Source: UBA1952 sp965246905
GTDB taxonomy: Bacteria > Bacteroidota > Bacteroidia > Chitinophagales > Chitinophagaceae
Assembly: GCA_965246905.1 (NCBI GenBank)
Contig: CBDFFZ010000002.1
Span: 225,531 to 289,530, forward strand
Direction of reading: 5' to 3'
Length of the DNA: 64,000 nucleotides
Shown: piece by piece, positions 1-7,277 of the stretch
Numbering within the stretch: position 1 is the first letter of the stretch
Layout of the letters: each line of letters begins with the position of its first letter
Made by a program: the position numbers and the translations under genes
The notes under the pieces: generated by a model
Database searches by the model: none
What the model was told of the DNA's origin: nothing
What the model saw: only the letters and a program-made list of their open reading frames with translations

Positions 1-269
1 AACGCCTGCTGTACCCATCCCGACAAATCATTTTTTGTCATTTTATCCTCATCTGCAATCAGGCCGGCAAGATACATAGCATCTGCATTTCCGGTGGCGT
101 ATAGATCTTTAGCTAATTGGTAATCTTTCTTTACCTTCTTTTGAATAACTTTTAAATCTTCAACCTTTACACCAAAAAATGGCTCTTTAATACCATGCTT
201 AAGCAATATTTTTTTCACACCCTCACTTCCTTTTGCCTTTAATTCTGTCATGATTGTTTGCACATCCAT
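1..269 (-). CDS. AlkD-like DNA alkylation repair protein, N-terminal part
   Basis: The minus strand from an ATG at 269 encodes about 89 residues beginning MDVQTIMTELKAKGSEGVKK and runs off the left edge. The pattern GIKEPFFGVKVEDLK followed by KDYQLAKDLYATGNADAMYLAGLIAD is typical of the AlkD/DUF4912-type HEAT-repeat DNA glycosylase family, which excises positively charged alkylated bases. Only the N-terminal helices are visible, so the catalytic residues cannot be checked. It is the last gene on the left of an AT-rich run of small same-strand genes. The family call is from pattern recognition and is fairly firm; activity is inferred. Confidence 0.75.
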   Translation of the reverse strand, partial: MDVQTIMTELKAKGSEGVKKILLKHGIKEPFFGVKVEDLKVIQKKVKKDYQLAKDLYATGNADAMYLAGLIADEDKMTKNDLSGWVQQA

Positions 270-460
270 AATTCTATTTATTAGATTTTTATAAGTACAA
301 AAAAGTGGAATAACATGTTGGCAGTAGTTTGTGTTCCAGGCAATCTATCTTTTAAATATAAATCTCTATTTTTTATTTGTCAACTAAAGTAAGTTTTCTC
401 TTCTAGTAATTATTTAAAGTCGGGATGCAGTAAACAGTCAATCCCACCATTTTAGATTTA

Positions 461-858
461 TTAGTCAGACAGCAAAGATTGTATTGCTTTCTCCCCAACT
501 GTTTTGTCTTGATTAAAATCTCCGCCTGAAATTCCAATTCCACCAATAATTTGTCCACTTTGTGTTATGGGAAAACCACCTGCTATCGTTAAAATAGATA
601 GGTTTTTGTCAAACGCTTTTTGAAGTTCCGGAACTTTTTGAACTATGTCTGCAAGAATGTGTGTCGGCGCTTTTAACTGCGATGAAGTAACTGCTTTCTT
701 TTGGCTTACGTCAATTCCAAAAAAGCTACAACCGTCCATTCTATGCAAAGCAATCAAGTGTCCCCCCATGTCCACAATGGAAACTGTTATAGCTATATTT
801 GATTTACCGCTTCAAGTAAAGCCGCAGAAATTAGTTTATCAATTAAATCTTTTGTCAT
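461..858 (-). pseudogene. HbpS/GlcG-family (DUF336) protein, frameshifted
   Basis: Two frames together make one normal-length HbpS/GlcG protein of about 130 residues. From ATG 858 the first frame gives MTKDLIDKLISAALLEAVNQ and stops at 793-795. The next frame resumes with IAITVSIVDMGGHLIALHRMDG and runs to 461, ending in the family-typical GGFPITQSGQIIGGIGISGG. One missing A near 800 accounts for the break. The downstream frame alone could start at GTG 775 but would lack the first helix. Members bind haem or small cofactors; the role here is unknown. Either a genuine frameshift or a sequencing error is possible. Confidence 0.7.
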
Positions 859-892
859 AATTATTATTGTCTGTAGGGATGTTGTTTAACAT

Positions 893-1098
893 TGCCACCA
901 ACGTCCGGTAGGTATTTGCGATGGCAGGCATTCATTGCTCGTCACGTCCGAATCGCAGCTGATTTATTTTCTATAGCCGAAATTAAGTACAAATGCTCAA
1001 TCGCTTAATGTCAGCCGGATATAAAGCACCATAAAAGTACAAATGTTGCGCCTGCGCTCCGCCACCCCTGCTATTGCAACGGCTTTTGTTGGGCATTC
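893..1098 (-). repeat. attC-like inverted-repeat element A
   Basis: The outer arms are imperfect inverted copies: GCCACCAACG followed by a GGTATTTGCGATGGCAGG-type block on the left, and CTGCTATTGCAACGGC then TTGTTGGGCATTC on the right. The right edge contains GTTGGGC, which fits the attC core-site consensus GTTRRRY. In the minus-strand gene direction it begins about 30 nt after the stop of the SnoaL-like gene at 1128. Three related elements lie at 2028, 2664 and 3556. Calling it a recombination site is inference; only the repeat structure and its position are seen. Confidence 0.5.
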
Positions 1099-1127
1099 GG
1101 GCTTCTATTAATATGTAACTAAGAACT

Positions 1128-1500
1128 TTATTTATCTTCTCGTAAAAATTCTCCTTGTTTTGCTGTGTGTGGAACGGACCAGCCAAAATAAACGTTTACA
1201 TCTGTAACTTGTTCATTTTGTAGGGTAAGTATTTCGGTATTTTGAAAGGCTGAGCCATCTAAGTTTTCTGCTTCATAAGTTACAAACACTTTGTTACTTT
1301 CAGAAACCACATGAATAAGATTAAATTGCTTAATCCTTTCGCTGTTTTTCCAGCATCGTTCTAAATAAGTTTTACGGCTTAAGCAGTTATCTAAAGGATT
1401 AATGAAACAAAAGTTTTTTGCAATCAATTTTCAATAGCTGTACGGTCTTTTTTTTCATAGGCTTATAGACGGATTTAGCTATATCGATATTACTGCTCAT
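1128..1500 (-). pseudogene. SnoaL-like/NTF2-fold protein, two frameshifts
   Basis: The long frame (stop at 1128) begins IAKNFCFINPLDNCLSRKTY and carries an NTF2-fold pattern. Its N-terminus lies in another frame from ATG 1500, MSSNIDIAKSVYK. Restoring one G near 1462 and one T near 1431 joins them into MSSNIDIAKSVYKAYEKKDR followed by TAIENLIAKNF, a standard SnoaL-like start. The product would be about 124 residues. The ATG at 1427 could be used alone but would remove the first helix. Function in this fold ranges from isomerases to binding proteins and cannot be assigned. The neighbour at 1532 belongs to the same broad fold. Confidence 0.65.
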
Positions 1501-1531
1501 AATCAATTATTTAAAAACACGTGTCCATAAA

Positions 1532-1975
1532 TTAAGGTTTTAAGTCGAATAATGCTTTTCCCGTTCCAAGGTCAATAGGTTCGGATATATGTTCATGTAT
1601 AATCGTCCATTTGCCATTTACTTTTTTAAAGCCGCTTGTAAACCTGTACCACATATCTCTATTTTCTCCGTCAATGCCTGTTCCATGAGTGCGCATTAAA
1701 CAATTACTAATAGCAACATCTTTACCTGCTGTAATTTTCAGGTTTTTAATTTCCTGGGTAATTTTGCTTTTATAAGATGCAAACCATGCTGTCAAACGCG
1801 TATCAACAGATTTTTTCCCATTAAATTGCAGTGGTTCCATTAATTCAAACATCGTAACGTCATCCGCAAAGGAAGAAAGCAGGGCTTCTTTATCTCTATT
1901 ATATACGTGTTTAATGTTTTCGTTTAATAGGTTTTCGATCTCTTTTGCGCTTTGTCCTGTTGTTCCATTATTCAT
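1532..1975 (-). CDS. SnoaL-like/DUF4440-type ketosteroid isomerase-fold protein
   Basis: This intact 147-residue protein has an N-terminal helix (SAKEIENLLNENIKHVYNRD), the FADDVTMFEL strand typical of YybH/SnoaL-like proteins, and a C-terminal KKVNGKWTIIHEHISEPID segment matching the last strands of the NTF2 fold. No signal peptide is visible, so it is probably cytoplasmic. It lies 31 nt upstream, in gene orientation, of the frameshifted SnoaL-like gene, so the two may be a pair. The fold is confident; substrate and role are unknown. Confidence 0.8.
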   Translation of the reverse strand: MNNGTTGQSAKEIENLLNENIKHVYNRDKEALLSSFADDVTMFELMEPLQFNGKKSVDTRLTAWFASYKSKITQEIKNLKITAGKDVAISNCLMRTHGTGIDGENRDMWYRFTSGFKKVNGKWTIIHEHISEPIDLGTGKALFDLKP

Positions 1976-2027
1976 AAAATAAATTTAAAATGTAATATTG
2001 TTTAATTTTCAAACCCTTGGCAGAATT

Positions 2028-2115
2028 AGGTCAAATCCGAACCAAAGTACAGGGATGCAAGCAACCGAGTTTGAACGTCAAGCCCTGCTTGCACACAACC
2101 CTTTGTTAACGGTGG
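2028..2115 (-). repeat. attC-like element B, partial
   Basis: This matches the right half of element D (3556-3760): GAACCAAAGTACAG, then TTTGAACGTCAAGCCC, then TGCTTGCACA, ending near GTTAACGGTGG. In gene orientation it abuts the stop of the HEPN-type gene at 2118. The matching left arm seen in elements C and D is not present, so it looks truncated or diverged. Confidence 0.5.
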
Positions 2116-2117
2116 TT

Positions 2118-2657
2118 TTATTGTCCAAATGGAATTGTCGTACTAAAAAAGAAGTTGCTCATTATTGTCGAAAAAAAAGTGTCATAATCATTGAAAGCTC
2201 TTATCACTTTATTGAATGTGTCATCCGTTGGTTTGATAATGTGTTCAACTTCTTTTGGATGTGTCAACTTATCCCGAAACTCTTTTAGGTATTTTAAGTC
2301 TGCAAGTTTAGATGCAAAATAGTTTTCTTGTAATTCTTGTCTATTCCAAGTCTTACAAATTTGTTTGAATGTCTTTTTGAACTTTTCAAAGAATTTATCT
2401 CTGTCGTCATAACCTTCGTAACTGTCAAACAAATTGTAATAATAAATATCAGCTTCAATCAAGGAAAACAAATTCTTAACACAAGTTCTGCAAAGCATTT
2501 CAAATTTCCCTGTGTGAGATTTACTTTCGTCTGTCAACGTTAAAAGCAAAACAAAGTCAGCTTTAATTGTATTATGCAGTCTTGGAAATTTGCTTACGAT
2601 TGGCATTAACTTCCAAAACTCATTTTGGTCTGCTACGAATTTGTCGTTTGTCTCCAT
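2118..2657 (-). CDS. HEPN-like helical protein
   Basis: This 179-residue, mostly helical protein is rich in Lys, Phe and Asp. The segment LKEFRDKLTHPKE (about residues 127-139) contains RDKLTH, which fits the RX4-6H motif with a polar residue after Arg that marks HEPN domains. Many HEPN proteins are ribonucleases of toxin, abortive-infection or RNA-processing systems, though some are inactive. No antitoxin-like partner gene sits beside it. Its stop is directly followed by a cassette-type repeat. HEPN assignment rests on this motif and the helical composition; RNase activity is inference. Confidence 0.55.
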   Translation of the reverse strand: METNDKFVADQNEFWKLMPIVSKFPRLHNTIKADFVLLLTLTDESKSHTGKFEMLCRTCVKNLFSLIEADIYYYNLFDSYEGYDDRDKFFEKFKKTFKQICKTWNRQELQENYFASKLADLKYLKEFRDKLTHPKEVEHIIKPTDDTFNKVIRAFNDYDTFFSTIMSNFFFSTTIPFGQ

Positions 2658-2663
2658 AAAAAT

Positions 2664-2822
2664 TGCCGCTAACGAACAGGGCTTTGTGCAGGCAGGGCAT
2701 TGCTATTTATCCAGCCCGGAACTGAAGCCCAATAAAAAAATAAAAGTATAAGATAACATCTAAAAGCCCAACAGAATTCCGTCAAGTCCTGCTTGCACAA
2801 AACCCCATGTTGGTGGCAGTGC
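2664..2822 (-). repeat. attC-like inverted-repeat element C
   Basis: The left arm reads GCTAACGAACAGGGCTTTG then TGCAGGCAGGGCA; the right arm reads GTCAAGTCCTGCTTGCAC then AAAACCCCATGTTGGTGGC. The arms pair over about 30 bp, with an internal AGCCCAATAAA segment shared with element D. In gene orientation it follows the PepSY-like gene and its terminator, and it ends just before the HEPN gene start. The general plan (short conserved ends, long imperfect palindrome) is that of integron attC sites, although GTTGGTG does not exactly fit GTTRRRY. Confidence 0.6.
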
Positions 2823-2927
2823 TATTCGATTTTCGTTTTATTCTCGTTGTTGTTAGTTATATAGTTTCTGCCAAATTTATAAGCCATAAATAATGAACTT
2901 TTAGTCTACCTTTTAACCATAATAAAA

Positions 2928-2963
2928 CCAAAAGCTACCTCAAATCTTTGAGGTAGCTTTTGG
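2928..2963 (-). terminator. Intrinsic terminator after PepSY-like gene
   Basis: A perfect hairpin with 17-bp arms (CCAAAAGCTACCTCAAA pairing with TTTGAGGTAGCTTTTGG) and a 2-nt loop lies 18 nt beyond the stop of the gene at 2981. On the minus strand it is followed by a T-rich run, as expected for intrinsic termination. Confidence 0.85.
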
Positions 2964-2980
2964 AAAATAAATTTAATGGC

Positions 2981-3418
2981 TCAAACTTCTTTTATAAAAC
3001 TGCCATCCTTATCAAATACCAATTCTTTTCCTCCTTTCATTTCTGCTTCATAAGTAACTGTTCCGCTTGCATCAGTTACTAAACCTGCCTCCATAATTTT
3101 TACATTTGACCTATTTTTTTTTATATACGCTAAGGCTTTTGCTGGTAATTGATTTATTGCAATCGCTTTTACAAGCTCTATAAAAGTTCCTGTTGGTGTG
3201 AATAAAGCAGAATTATCTTCGCCTGATCTACCACCCCAATTTGCTTCATAATTAGCTTTCTCTTTTTCCCAAGCGACTTTGAGTTTACTTGATTCTGGAT
3301 ACTTTACTAAAAATGCAGCTTTTACATCTTTGGGTACATTTGCTGTTTTTAAATCTTGTGCATATGCACCAGCTATTAAAAAGCTTGAAAGCATAATAGT
3401 AACTAAATACTTTTTCAT
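2981..3418 (-). CDS. Secreted PepSY-like (beta-lactamase-inhibitor-like fold) protein
   Basis: This 145-residue protein starts with a clear signal peptide (MKKYLVTIMLSSFLIAGAYA, cleavage before QDL) and is probably periplasmic. The pattern VPKDVKAAFLVKYPESSKLKVAWEKE, then LPAKALAYIKKN and TVTYEAEMKGGKELVFDKDG, is characteristic of the Bacteroidota PepSY-like/DUF2874 family. Members are small exported proteins whose ligand is mostly unknown. It has its own terminator and is followed in gene direction by repeat element C, so it is probably a single-gene unit. Confidence 0.75.
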   Translation of the reverse strand: MKKYLVTIMLSSFLIAGAYAQDLKTANVPKDVKAAFLVKYPESSKLKVAWEKEKANYEANWGGRSGEDNSALFTPTGTFIELVKAIAINQLPAKALAYIKKNRSNVKIMEAGLVTDASGTVTYEAEMKGGKELVFDKDGSFIKEV

Positions 3419-3555
3419 TCTATGTTAAGTTTAAATGTAATTGAATTATTACTCTGTAAAGTTAGTTTTTGTCGAAGTCAACTTTTGTTACACAATTAGT
3501 TAAATAAGTTACATCTTCCCACTTTTCAATTTTAAGGGAGGTTTCTCTAAGCATT

Positions 3556-3760
3556 GCCACCAACGAACAGGGCTTTGTGCAGGCAGGGCATTGTTGATTG
3601 TCCAGCCCGGATCTGAAGCCCAATAAAGAAATAAAAGTACAAGATAACAACTAATAGCCCAACAGCATTCCGTCCAGCCCGAACCAAAGTACAGCAATGC
3701 AAACAGCCGAAGTTTGAACGTCAAGCCCTGCTTGCACAAAACCCATGTTGGCTGCTGGGC
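3556..3760 (-). repeat. attC-like inverted-repeat element D
   Basis: This is the most complete copy. The left arm is GCCACCAACGAACAGGGC then TTTGTGCAGGCAGGGC; the right arm is CAAGCCCTGCTTGCACAAA then ACCCATGTTGGCTGC. The arms align as an inverted repeat of about 35 bp around a roughly 130-bp centre. Centre segments are shared with elements B and C. In gene orientation it starts 12 nt after the stop of the nuclease-like gene at 3772. Open frames across it (for example 3462-3650 and 3509-3790) are explained by the repeat and are not called as genes. Confidence 0.6.
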
Positions 3761-3771
3761 TTCTCTGTCAG

Positions 3772-4289
3772 TTAGGGTAATCTTGCCCAATTGTTGTATT
3801 GTCTAAATTCGTGGAAACAATAATCGCAAACATCCCATGCAACAAGGTGTTTAGCTTCAATTTCTTCTTTCTGTGTCTTAGCTAAATAATCGTCAAGTCT
3901 TCTGTGCATGATGGTTACAAGTTCAGAAGATGTTACTATAATATTTCTATATGGGTCGTTAGTGTTGTGAAAAATATAGTAGTCTGCGTAATCGTAATCC
4001 GATTTATTTTTATTGTTTTTGTGTGTCTGCCAAAACATAGCAATTGGTGATTGCCAACGCCCAAGCAATCCATGTTCATTTTCGTAGTCAGGATGTTTGT
4101 GTGAGTTTTTCATTAATGTACTTGTAGATTTTACATCAATAAAATGAGCTTTCTTGTTGTCGTCAATGATGATAAGGTCAACAGATTTTGCATTGCCGAG
4201 TGTTATAAAGCAAATTTTATTTTGAAGCAGAATTTGTGAACAAAGAAATATTCACCTGCAATTCCTGTTAAGGCTCTTTTAGTTTGCAT
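3772..4289 (-). pseudogene. PD-(D/E)XK nuclease-like protein, frameshifted
   Basis: From ATG 4289 the minus strand reads MQTKRALTGIAGEYFFV. The next frame continues QILLQNKICFITLGNAKS then VDLIIIDDNKKAHFIDVKST and runs to 3772. One missing T at about 4246 joins them into a protein of about 172 residues. Asp in VDLIIID and Asp-Val-Lys in HFIDVKST form a PD-(D/E)XK motif, and GxAGEYFFV...GNAKSVDL is the usual opening of small DUF4365-like nucleases. The fragment starting at ATG 4113 alone would lack the catalytic motif. It is followed by element D. It may be a real lesion or a base-calling error. Confidence 0.6.
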
Positions 4290-4307
4290 AAATTGTGGTT
4301 GTAGCTT

Positions 4308-5045
4308 TTATTGTAAAAAGTCAAAAGGATTTTTCTTTTTTAATGGTTCAAGTTTTTTGTCAAAAAAAGCTGCTTCATCATGTGCATTTTGTCCTTTAAG
4401 TTTCATTATTCCAAACTCAAGTTTTTCAATTATGACATTCTTTAAATTTTTGTCTGGTTTTGAATTGCCCAAACTAACAAGATAATTGAGTTGATTTAAA
4501 AGTTCGTCTTTGTCAGAGCTAAGTGTAAATAGTGCAAGCTCTTCTATCTTGTCTTTTGAACGGTGTGCTTCTTCTTTTTGGTTGTCTAAACTTTTTCTGC
4601 TTTCATTTATTGCGTTATTCACAACGCCTCCCAAAGCACTTGCTGCTGTTGATAAAAAACTTGGCCCTTTATTTACAATTGTCGTTTGCGGTGGTTGTGC
4701 TGTAGGGTTTGTCTGCTGTGGATTGTATTGTTCATTAGTAACGTGATTTACTGTTACAATTTTAGCTCTTGCCTTACCGTTGTCAATCGCTTCTTTAATT
4801 TGTCTTGCTTCATCTTTTCTAAAACCGTGAGCAAACGCTTTATTTCCTTGATTATAAAACGTGATACTTGAATAGCCTATCATTGGCGTATTAATATCTA
4901 CAGCCGTAATATGTTCATAGTTAATGAACCTTGTGTCACCACTAAAAAAACCTGGTATTTTTACTTTTATTCCATTTTCTTCGATGTGAATTTCTGCTGG
5001 GAAAATTTTATTTCCTTCAGATAATCTTGATGCCACGAATTTCAT
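4308..5045 (-). CDS. PH-like domain protein with helical C-terminus, function unknown
   Basis: This 245-residue protein has three visible parts. The N-terminal 90 residues (FPAEIHIEENGIKVKIPGFF, INYEHITAVDI, GYSSITFYNQG) read as a bacterial PH-like beta domain. A Gln/Pro/Thr-rich linker follows (NPQQTNPTAQPPQTT). The C-terminal half is helical and charged (KDELLNQLNYLVSLG, HDEAAFFDKKLEPLKKK). There is no signal peptide or membrane helix. Similar modular proteins are common as uncharacterised cassette-borne genes. It is the first gene of the AT-rich minus-strand run. Domain reading is tentative. Confidence 0.55.
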   Translation of the reverse strand: MKFVASRLSEGNKIFPAEIHIEENGIKVKIPGFFSGDTRFINYEHITAVDINTPMIGYSSITFYNQGNKAFAHGFRKDEARQIKEAIDNGKARAKIVTVNHVTNEQYNPQQTNPTAQPPQTTIVNKGPSFLSTAASALGGVVNNAINESRKSLDNQKEEAHRSKDKIEELALFTLSSDKDELLNQLNYLVSLGNSKPDKNLKNVIIEKLEFGIMKLKGQNAHDEAAFFDKKLEPLKKKNPFDFLQ

Positions 5046-5141
5046 GTTGTGTCAAATTAATTGTGAAAATTATAGTTAGGGTTGAGTTAGCTAGGTGTGT
5101 TGTCCGAAAGACTTGCAGCTAACTCATAAATATACGCAGCA

Positions 5142-5184
5142 AAGTTGCGCAAATCCACCTAAATAAGCTGTATTTGCGCAACTT
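5142..5184. repeat. Perfect 13-bp inverted repeat at composition boundary
   Basis: AAGTTGCGCAAAT (5142-5154) and its exact complement ATTTGCGCAACTT (5172-5184) are separated by 17 nt. The element lies between the AT-rich cassette-like region and the GC-richer core, about 75 nt upstream of the MetH-type gene. It could be a regulatory hairpin, an operator, or a scar of insertion; the sequence does not decide. Confidence 0.5.
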
Positions 5185-5244
5185 ATCCACGTACAAACGT
5201 TTAAACGCGAAAGTTATCGCCCCATGCTTCAACCCATATTTCCC

Positions 5245-5252
5245 TAACTTTA
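5245..5252 (+). promoter_or_regulatory. -7 element TAACTTTA next to metH-type start
   Basis: TAACTTTA fits the Bacteroidota -7 pattern TAnnTTTG except for the last base and ends 5 nt before the ATG at 5258. Transcription would then start at or beside the initiation codon, giving a leaderless or near-leaderless message. The same spacing recurs at mazG, polA and mgtE. Confidence 0.45.
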
Positions 5253-5257
5253 CAACT

Positions 5258-6295
5258 ATGCCCACGCAAAAACAACGCCTCGAAGCCGCATTAGAAAAGC
5301 AGATCCTGATCCTCGATGGAGCTATGGGCACCATGATCCAGCGCTATAAATTAGAAGAGGCCGATTATCGCGGCGAGCGCTTCAAAGACTGGCACCTCGA
5401 TGTAAAAGGCAACAACGATCTCCTCTCCATTACCCGGCCGCAGATCATCAAAGCCATCCATAAGCAATACCTCGCGGCAGGAGCGCACATCATAGAAACC
5501 AATACCTTCTCGGCCCAGACCGTATCCATGGCCGATTACGGAATGCAGGAGCTGGCCTACGAGCTGAATGTATCCTCCGCAAGAATAGCCAGAGAAGCCA
5601 TCCTGGAATATACTACCGATAACCAACTACCGGTAACCGATTATTTCGTAGCAGGAGCCATCGGCCCCATGAACCGCACCCTTTCCCTGTCGCCCGATGT
5701 GGCGCAGCCGGGCTATCGCGCCGTAACCTTCGACCAGATAGCTGGTGCCTATTATGAGCAAATAAAGGGCCTTATAAACGGCGGCGCCGATATCCTCCTC
5801 GTAGAAACCATCTTCGATACGCTCAACGCCAAAGCAGCCATTTACGCCATCAATAAATATTTTGAAGATCATAACATTGCAGAAGAAGACCGCCTGCCGG
5901 TCATGATCTCCGGCACCATCACGGATGCTTCAGGGCGTACGCTCAGCGGCCAGGTGCTCGAAGCATTTTATATATCTGTAATGCATGCCAACCCCGTAAG
6001 CATTGGCCTCAATTGCGCGCTCGGAGCCGCAGAGATGCGCCCGCATATCGAGGAGCTGGCTACCATTGCCTCCTGCCGCGTAAGCGCCTACCCCAATGCC
6101 GGCCTGCCCAACCCCATGGGCGAGTACGATGAAACGCCCGAAGAAACAGCGGCCATCGTAGGAGAATTTGCGGCCAATGGCTGGCTCAACATCGTAGGCG
6201 GCTGCTGCGGCACAACGCCGGAGCATATTGCAGCCATTGCCGCAGAAATGAAAAAGCACACCCTGCGGGAATTGCCGTTGCTCGAAGAAGCATAA
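5258..6295 (+). CDS. metH: Methionine synthase N-terminal half (homocysteine S-methyltransferase)
   Basis: The 345-residue product is the homocysteine-binding domain of cobalamin-dependent methionine synthase. It shows DGAMGTMIQ at the barrel start, ETNTFSAQT, and the zinc ligands in GLNCALG and GGCCGTTPEHI. The folate, cobalamin and activation domains are absent, and a terminator follows directly. Bacteroidota commonly split MetH into two genes, so the other half is probably encoded elsewhere. An upstream in-frame start at 5174 exists, but the -7 element at 5245 and the alignment of MPTQKQRLEAALEKQILILD favour ATG 5258. Confidence 0.88.
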   Translation: MPTQKQRLEAALEKQILILDGAMGTMIQRYKLEEADYRGERFKDWHLDVKGNNDLLSITRPQIIKAIHKQYLAAGAHIIETNTFSAQTVSMADYGMQELAYELNVSSARIAREAILEYTTDNQLPVTDYFVAGAIGPMNRTLSLSPDVAQPGYRAVTFDQIAGAYYEQIKGLINGGADILLVETIFDTLNAKAAIYAINKYFEDHNIAEEDRLPVMISGTITDASGRTLSGQVLEAFYISVMHANPVSIGLNCALGAAEMRPHIEELATIASCRVSAYPNAGLPNPMGEYDETPEETAAIVGEFAANGWLNIVGGCCGTTPEHIAAIAAEMKKHTLRELPLLEEA

Positions 6296-6300
6296 ATAAA

Positions 6301-6336
6301 GAATGCCTTCCGGAATATCCATCCCGGAAGGCATTC
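6301..6336. terminator. Bidirectional intrinsic terminator
   Basis: The arms GAATGCCTTCCGG and CCGGAAGGCATTC form a near-perfect hairpin between two convergent genes, with A-rich sequence on both sides giving a U-tract in either direction. It can serve metH and the minus-strand gene at 6355. Confidence 0.85.
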
Positions 6337-6354
6337 AAATAAAAAAAGTTGAGC

Positions 6355-7071
6355 TTACAAGCCTGAAATACAAATACCCACAGAGTAGGGAGTGATCTCA
6401 GGGCCGGAGCCATCTTTAAATAAATGGTTGAGGTTGTAAGAGCCGAAAAGTGAAAAATTGCCCCAGCCAATGCGCGCCGTAGCCGAAAAGCGCCATTTCT
6501 CAAAATAGCGGCGGGTATTTATCTTCTCCACTACTTTATTGCCGTCCACACTGGTATTGGCCTTTGCTTTGGCACCTACCAACAGGCCGGCCCGTAAGCC
6601 TATCGCTGCTTTAAAGCCTTTATTGCGGTTGTCTTTATTGCCAAAATAGCGCAGCTCAAAGGGCGCTTCGAGGTAGCTGGTGGTGATCTTGTATTTTTTG
6701 TAATCCGTGGTTTCCGGCCGGAAAACAATGCGCTGCCCGGCGGTGCCCGTATCTAAAACGCCTACCTGCTGGTCTTTAAGATATACATTGCTCACGCCAA
6801 TGCCGATGCCCGCAGAGAACGAAAAATTAGACTTCTTGATCGGGAAATCATAATTGATATATGCATTTACGCCACGGCCAAGTCCGCCGGTCTTTACAGA
6901 ATCCTTATCCTTGCTCCAGCCCTCGTAGGTAAGCTGCAACATTACGATATCGCGGGAAGGCTTTTCGACCTCGGATTTTACCGTACTGCCGGCGCCAGTC
7001 ATCTGGGCAGAAGCACGTTGATTAAGAAACAAAAGGAATAGGGGTGACAGCAACAGCAAGCGTCGGTACAT
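6355..7071 (-). CDS. Outer-membrane beta-barrel protein
   Basis: The 238-residue protein begins with a signal peptide (MYRRLLLLSPLFLLFLNQRASA then QMTGAG). The rest alternates short amphipathic strands (FSFSAGIGIGVSNVYL, LEAPFELRYFGNK, RFSATARIGWGNFSLFGSYN, NHLFK) with charged loops and ends in YSVGICISGL, matching PorT/OMP_b-brl-type barrels. There is no catalytic signature. A -7 element (TATATTTG on the minus strand, 7089-7096) lies 17 nt upstream. It shares a terminator with metH. The function of this barrel is unknown. Confidence 0.75.
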   Translation of the reverse strand: MYRRLLLLSPLFLLFLNQRASAQMTGAGSTVKSEVEKPSRDIVMLQLTYEGWSKDKDSVKTGGLGRGVNAYINYDFPIKKSNFSFSAGIGIGVSNVYLKDQQVGVLDTGTAGQRIVFRPETTDYKKYKITTSYLEAPFELRYFGNKDNRNKGFKAAIGLRAGLLVGAKAKANTSVDGNKVVEKINTRRYFEKWRFSATARIGWGNFSLFGSYNLNHLFKDGSGPEITPYSVGICISGL

Positions 7072-7088
7072 ATTTTGAAATTGGTGCG

Positions 7089-7096
7089 CAAATATA
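7089..7096 (-). promoter_or_regulatory. -7 element TATATTTG for the OMP gene
   Basis: On the minus strand TATATTTG is an exact match to TAnnTTTG, 17 nt before the ATG at 7071. No convincing -33 TTTG/TTG at the normal spacing was found. Confidence 0.5.
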
Positions 7097-7277
7097 GGAG
7101 CTACGGTACGGAGGTTTTGTTAAAACATGGTTTCCTGAGATTAATACCGGAAGCATCATCCCCTCCGGAAGTTGATTGCGGGTATCTGCGGTAATCTGCG
7201 CCATCTGCGGGAGAAAAGAAAGCTGCGGACAATGCCCATCAGGAAAAGAAGCGCCGCTATTGCTACATTTACAGCAC

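Noticed and set aside
3462..3790. Two open frames (62 and 93 codons) on the minus strand
   Set aside because: They lie across the inverted-repeat element D and read as repeat translation with no protein-like pattern.
7176..7277. 34-residue upstream extension of MazG
   Set aside because: It reads through an ATCTGCGG-type intergenic repeat and has no family similarity.
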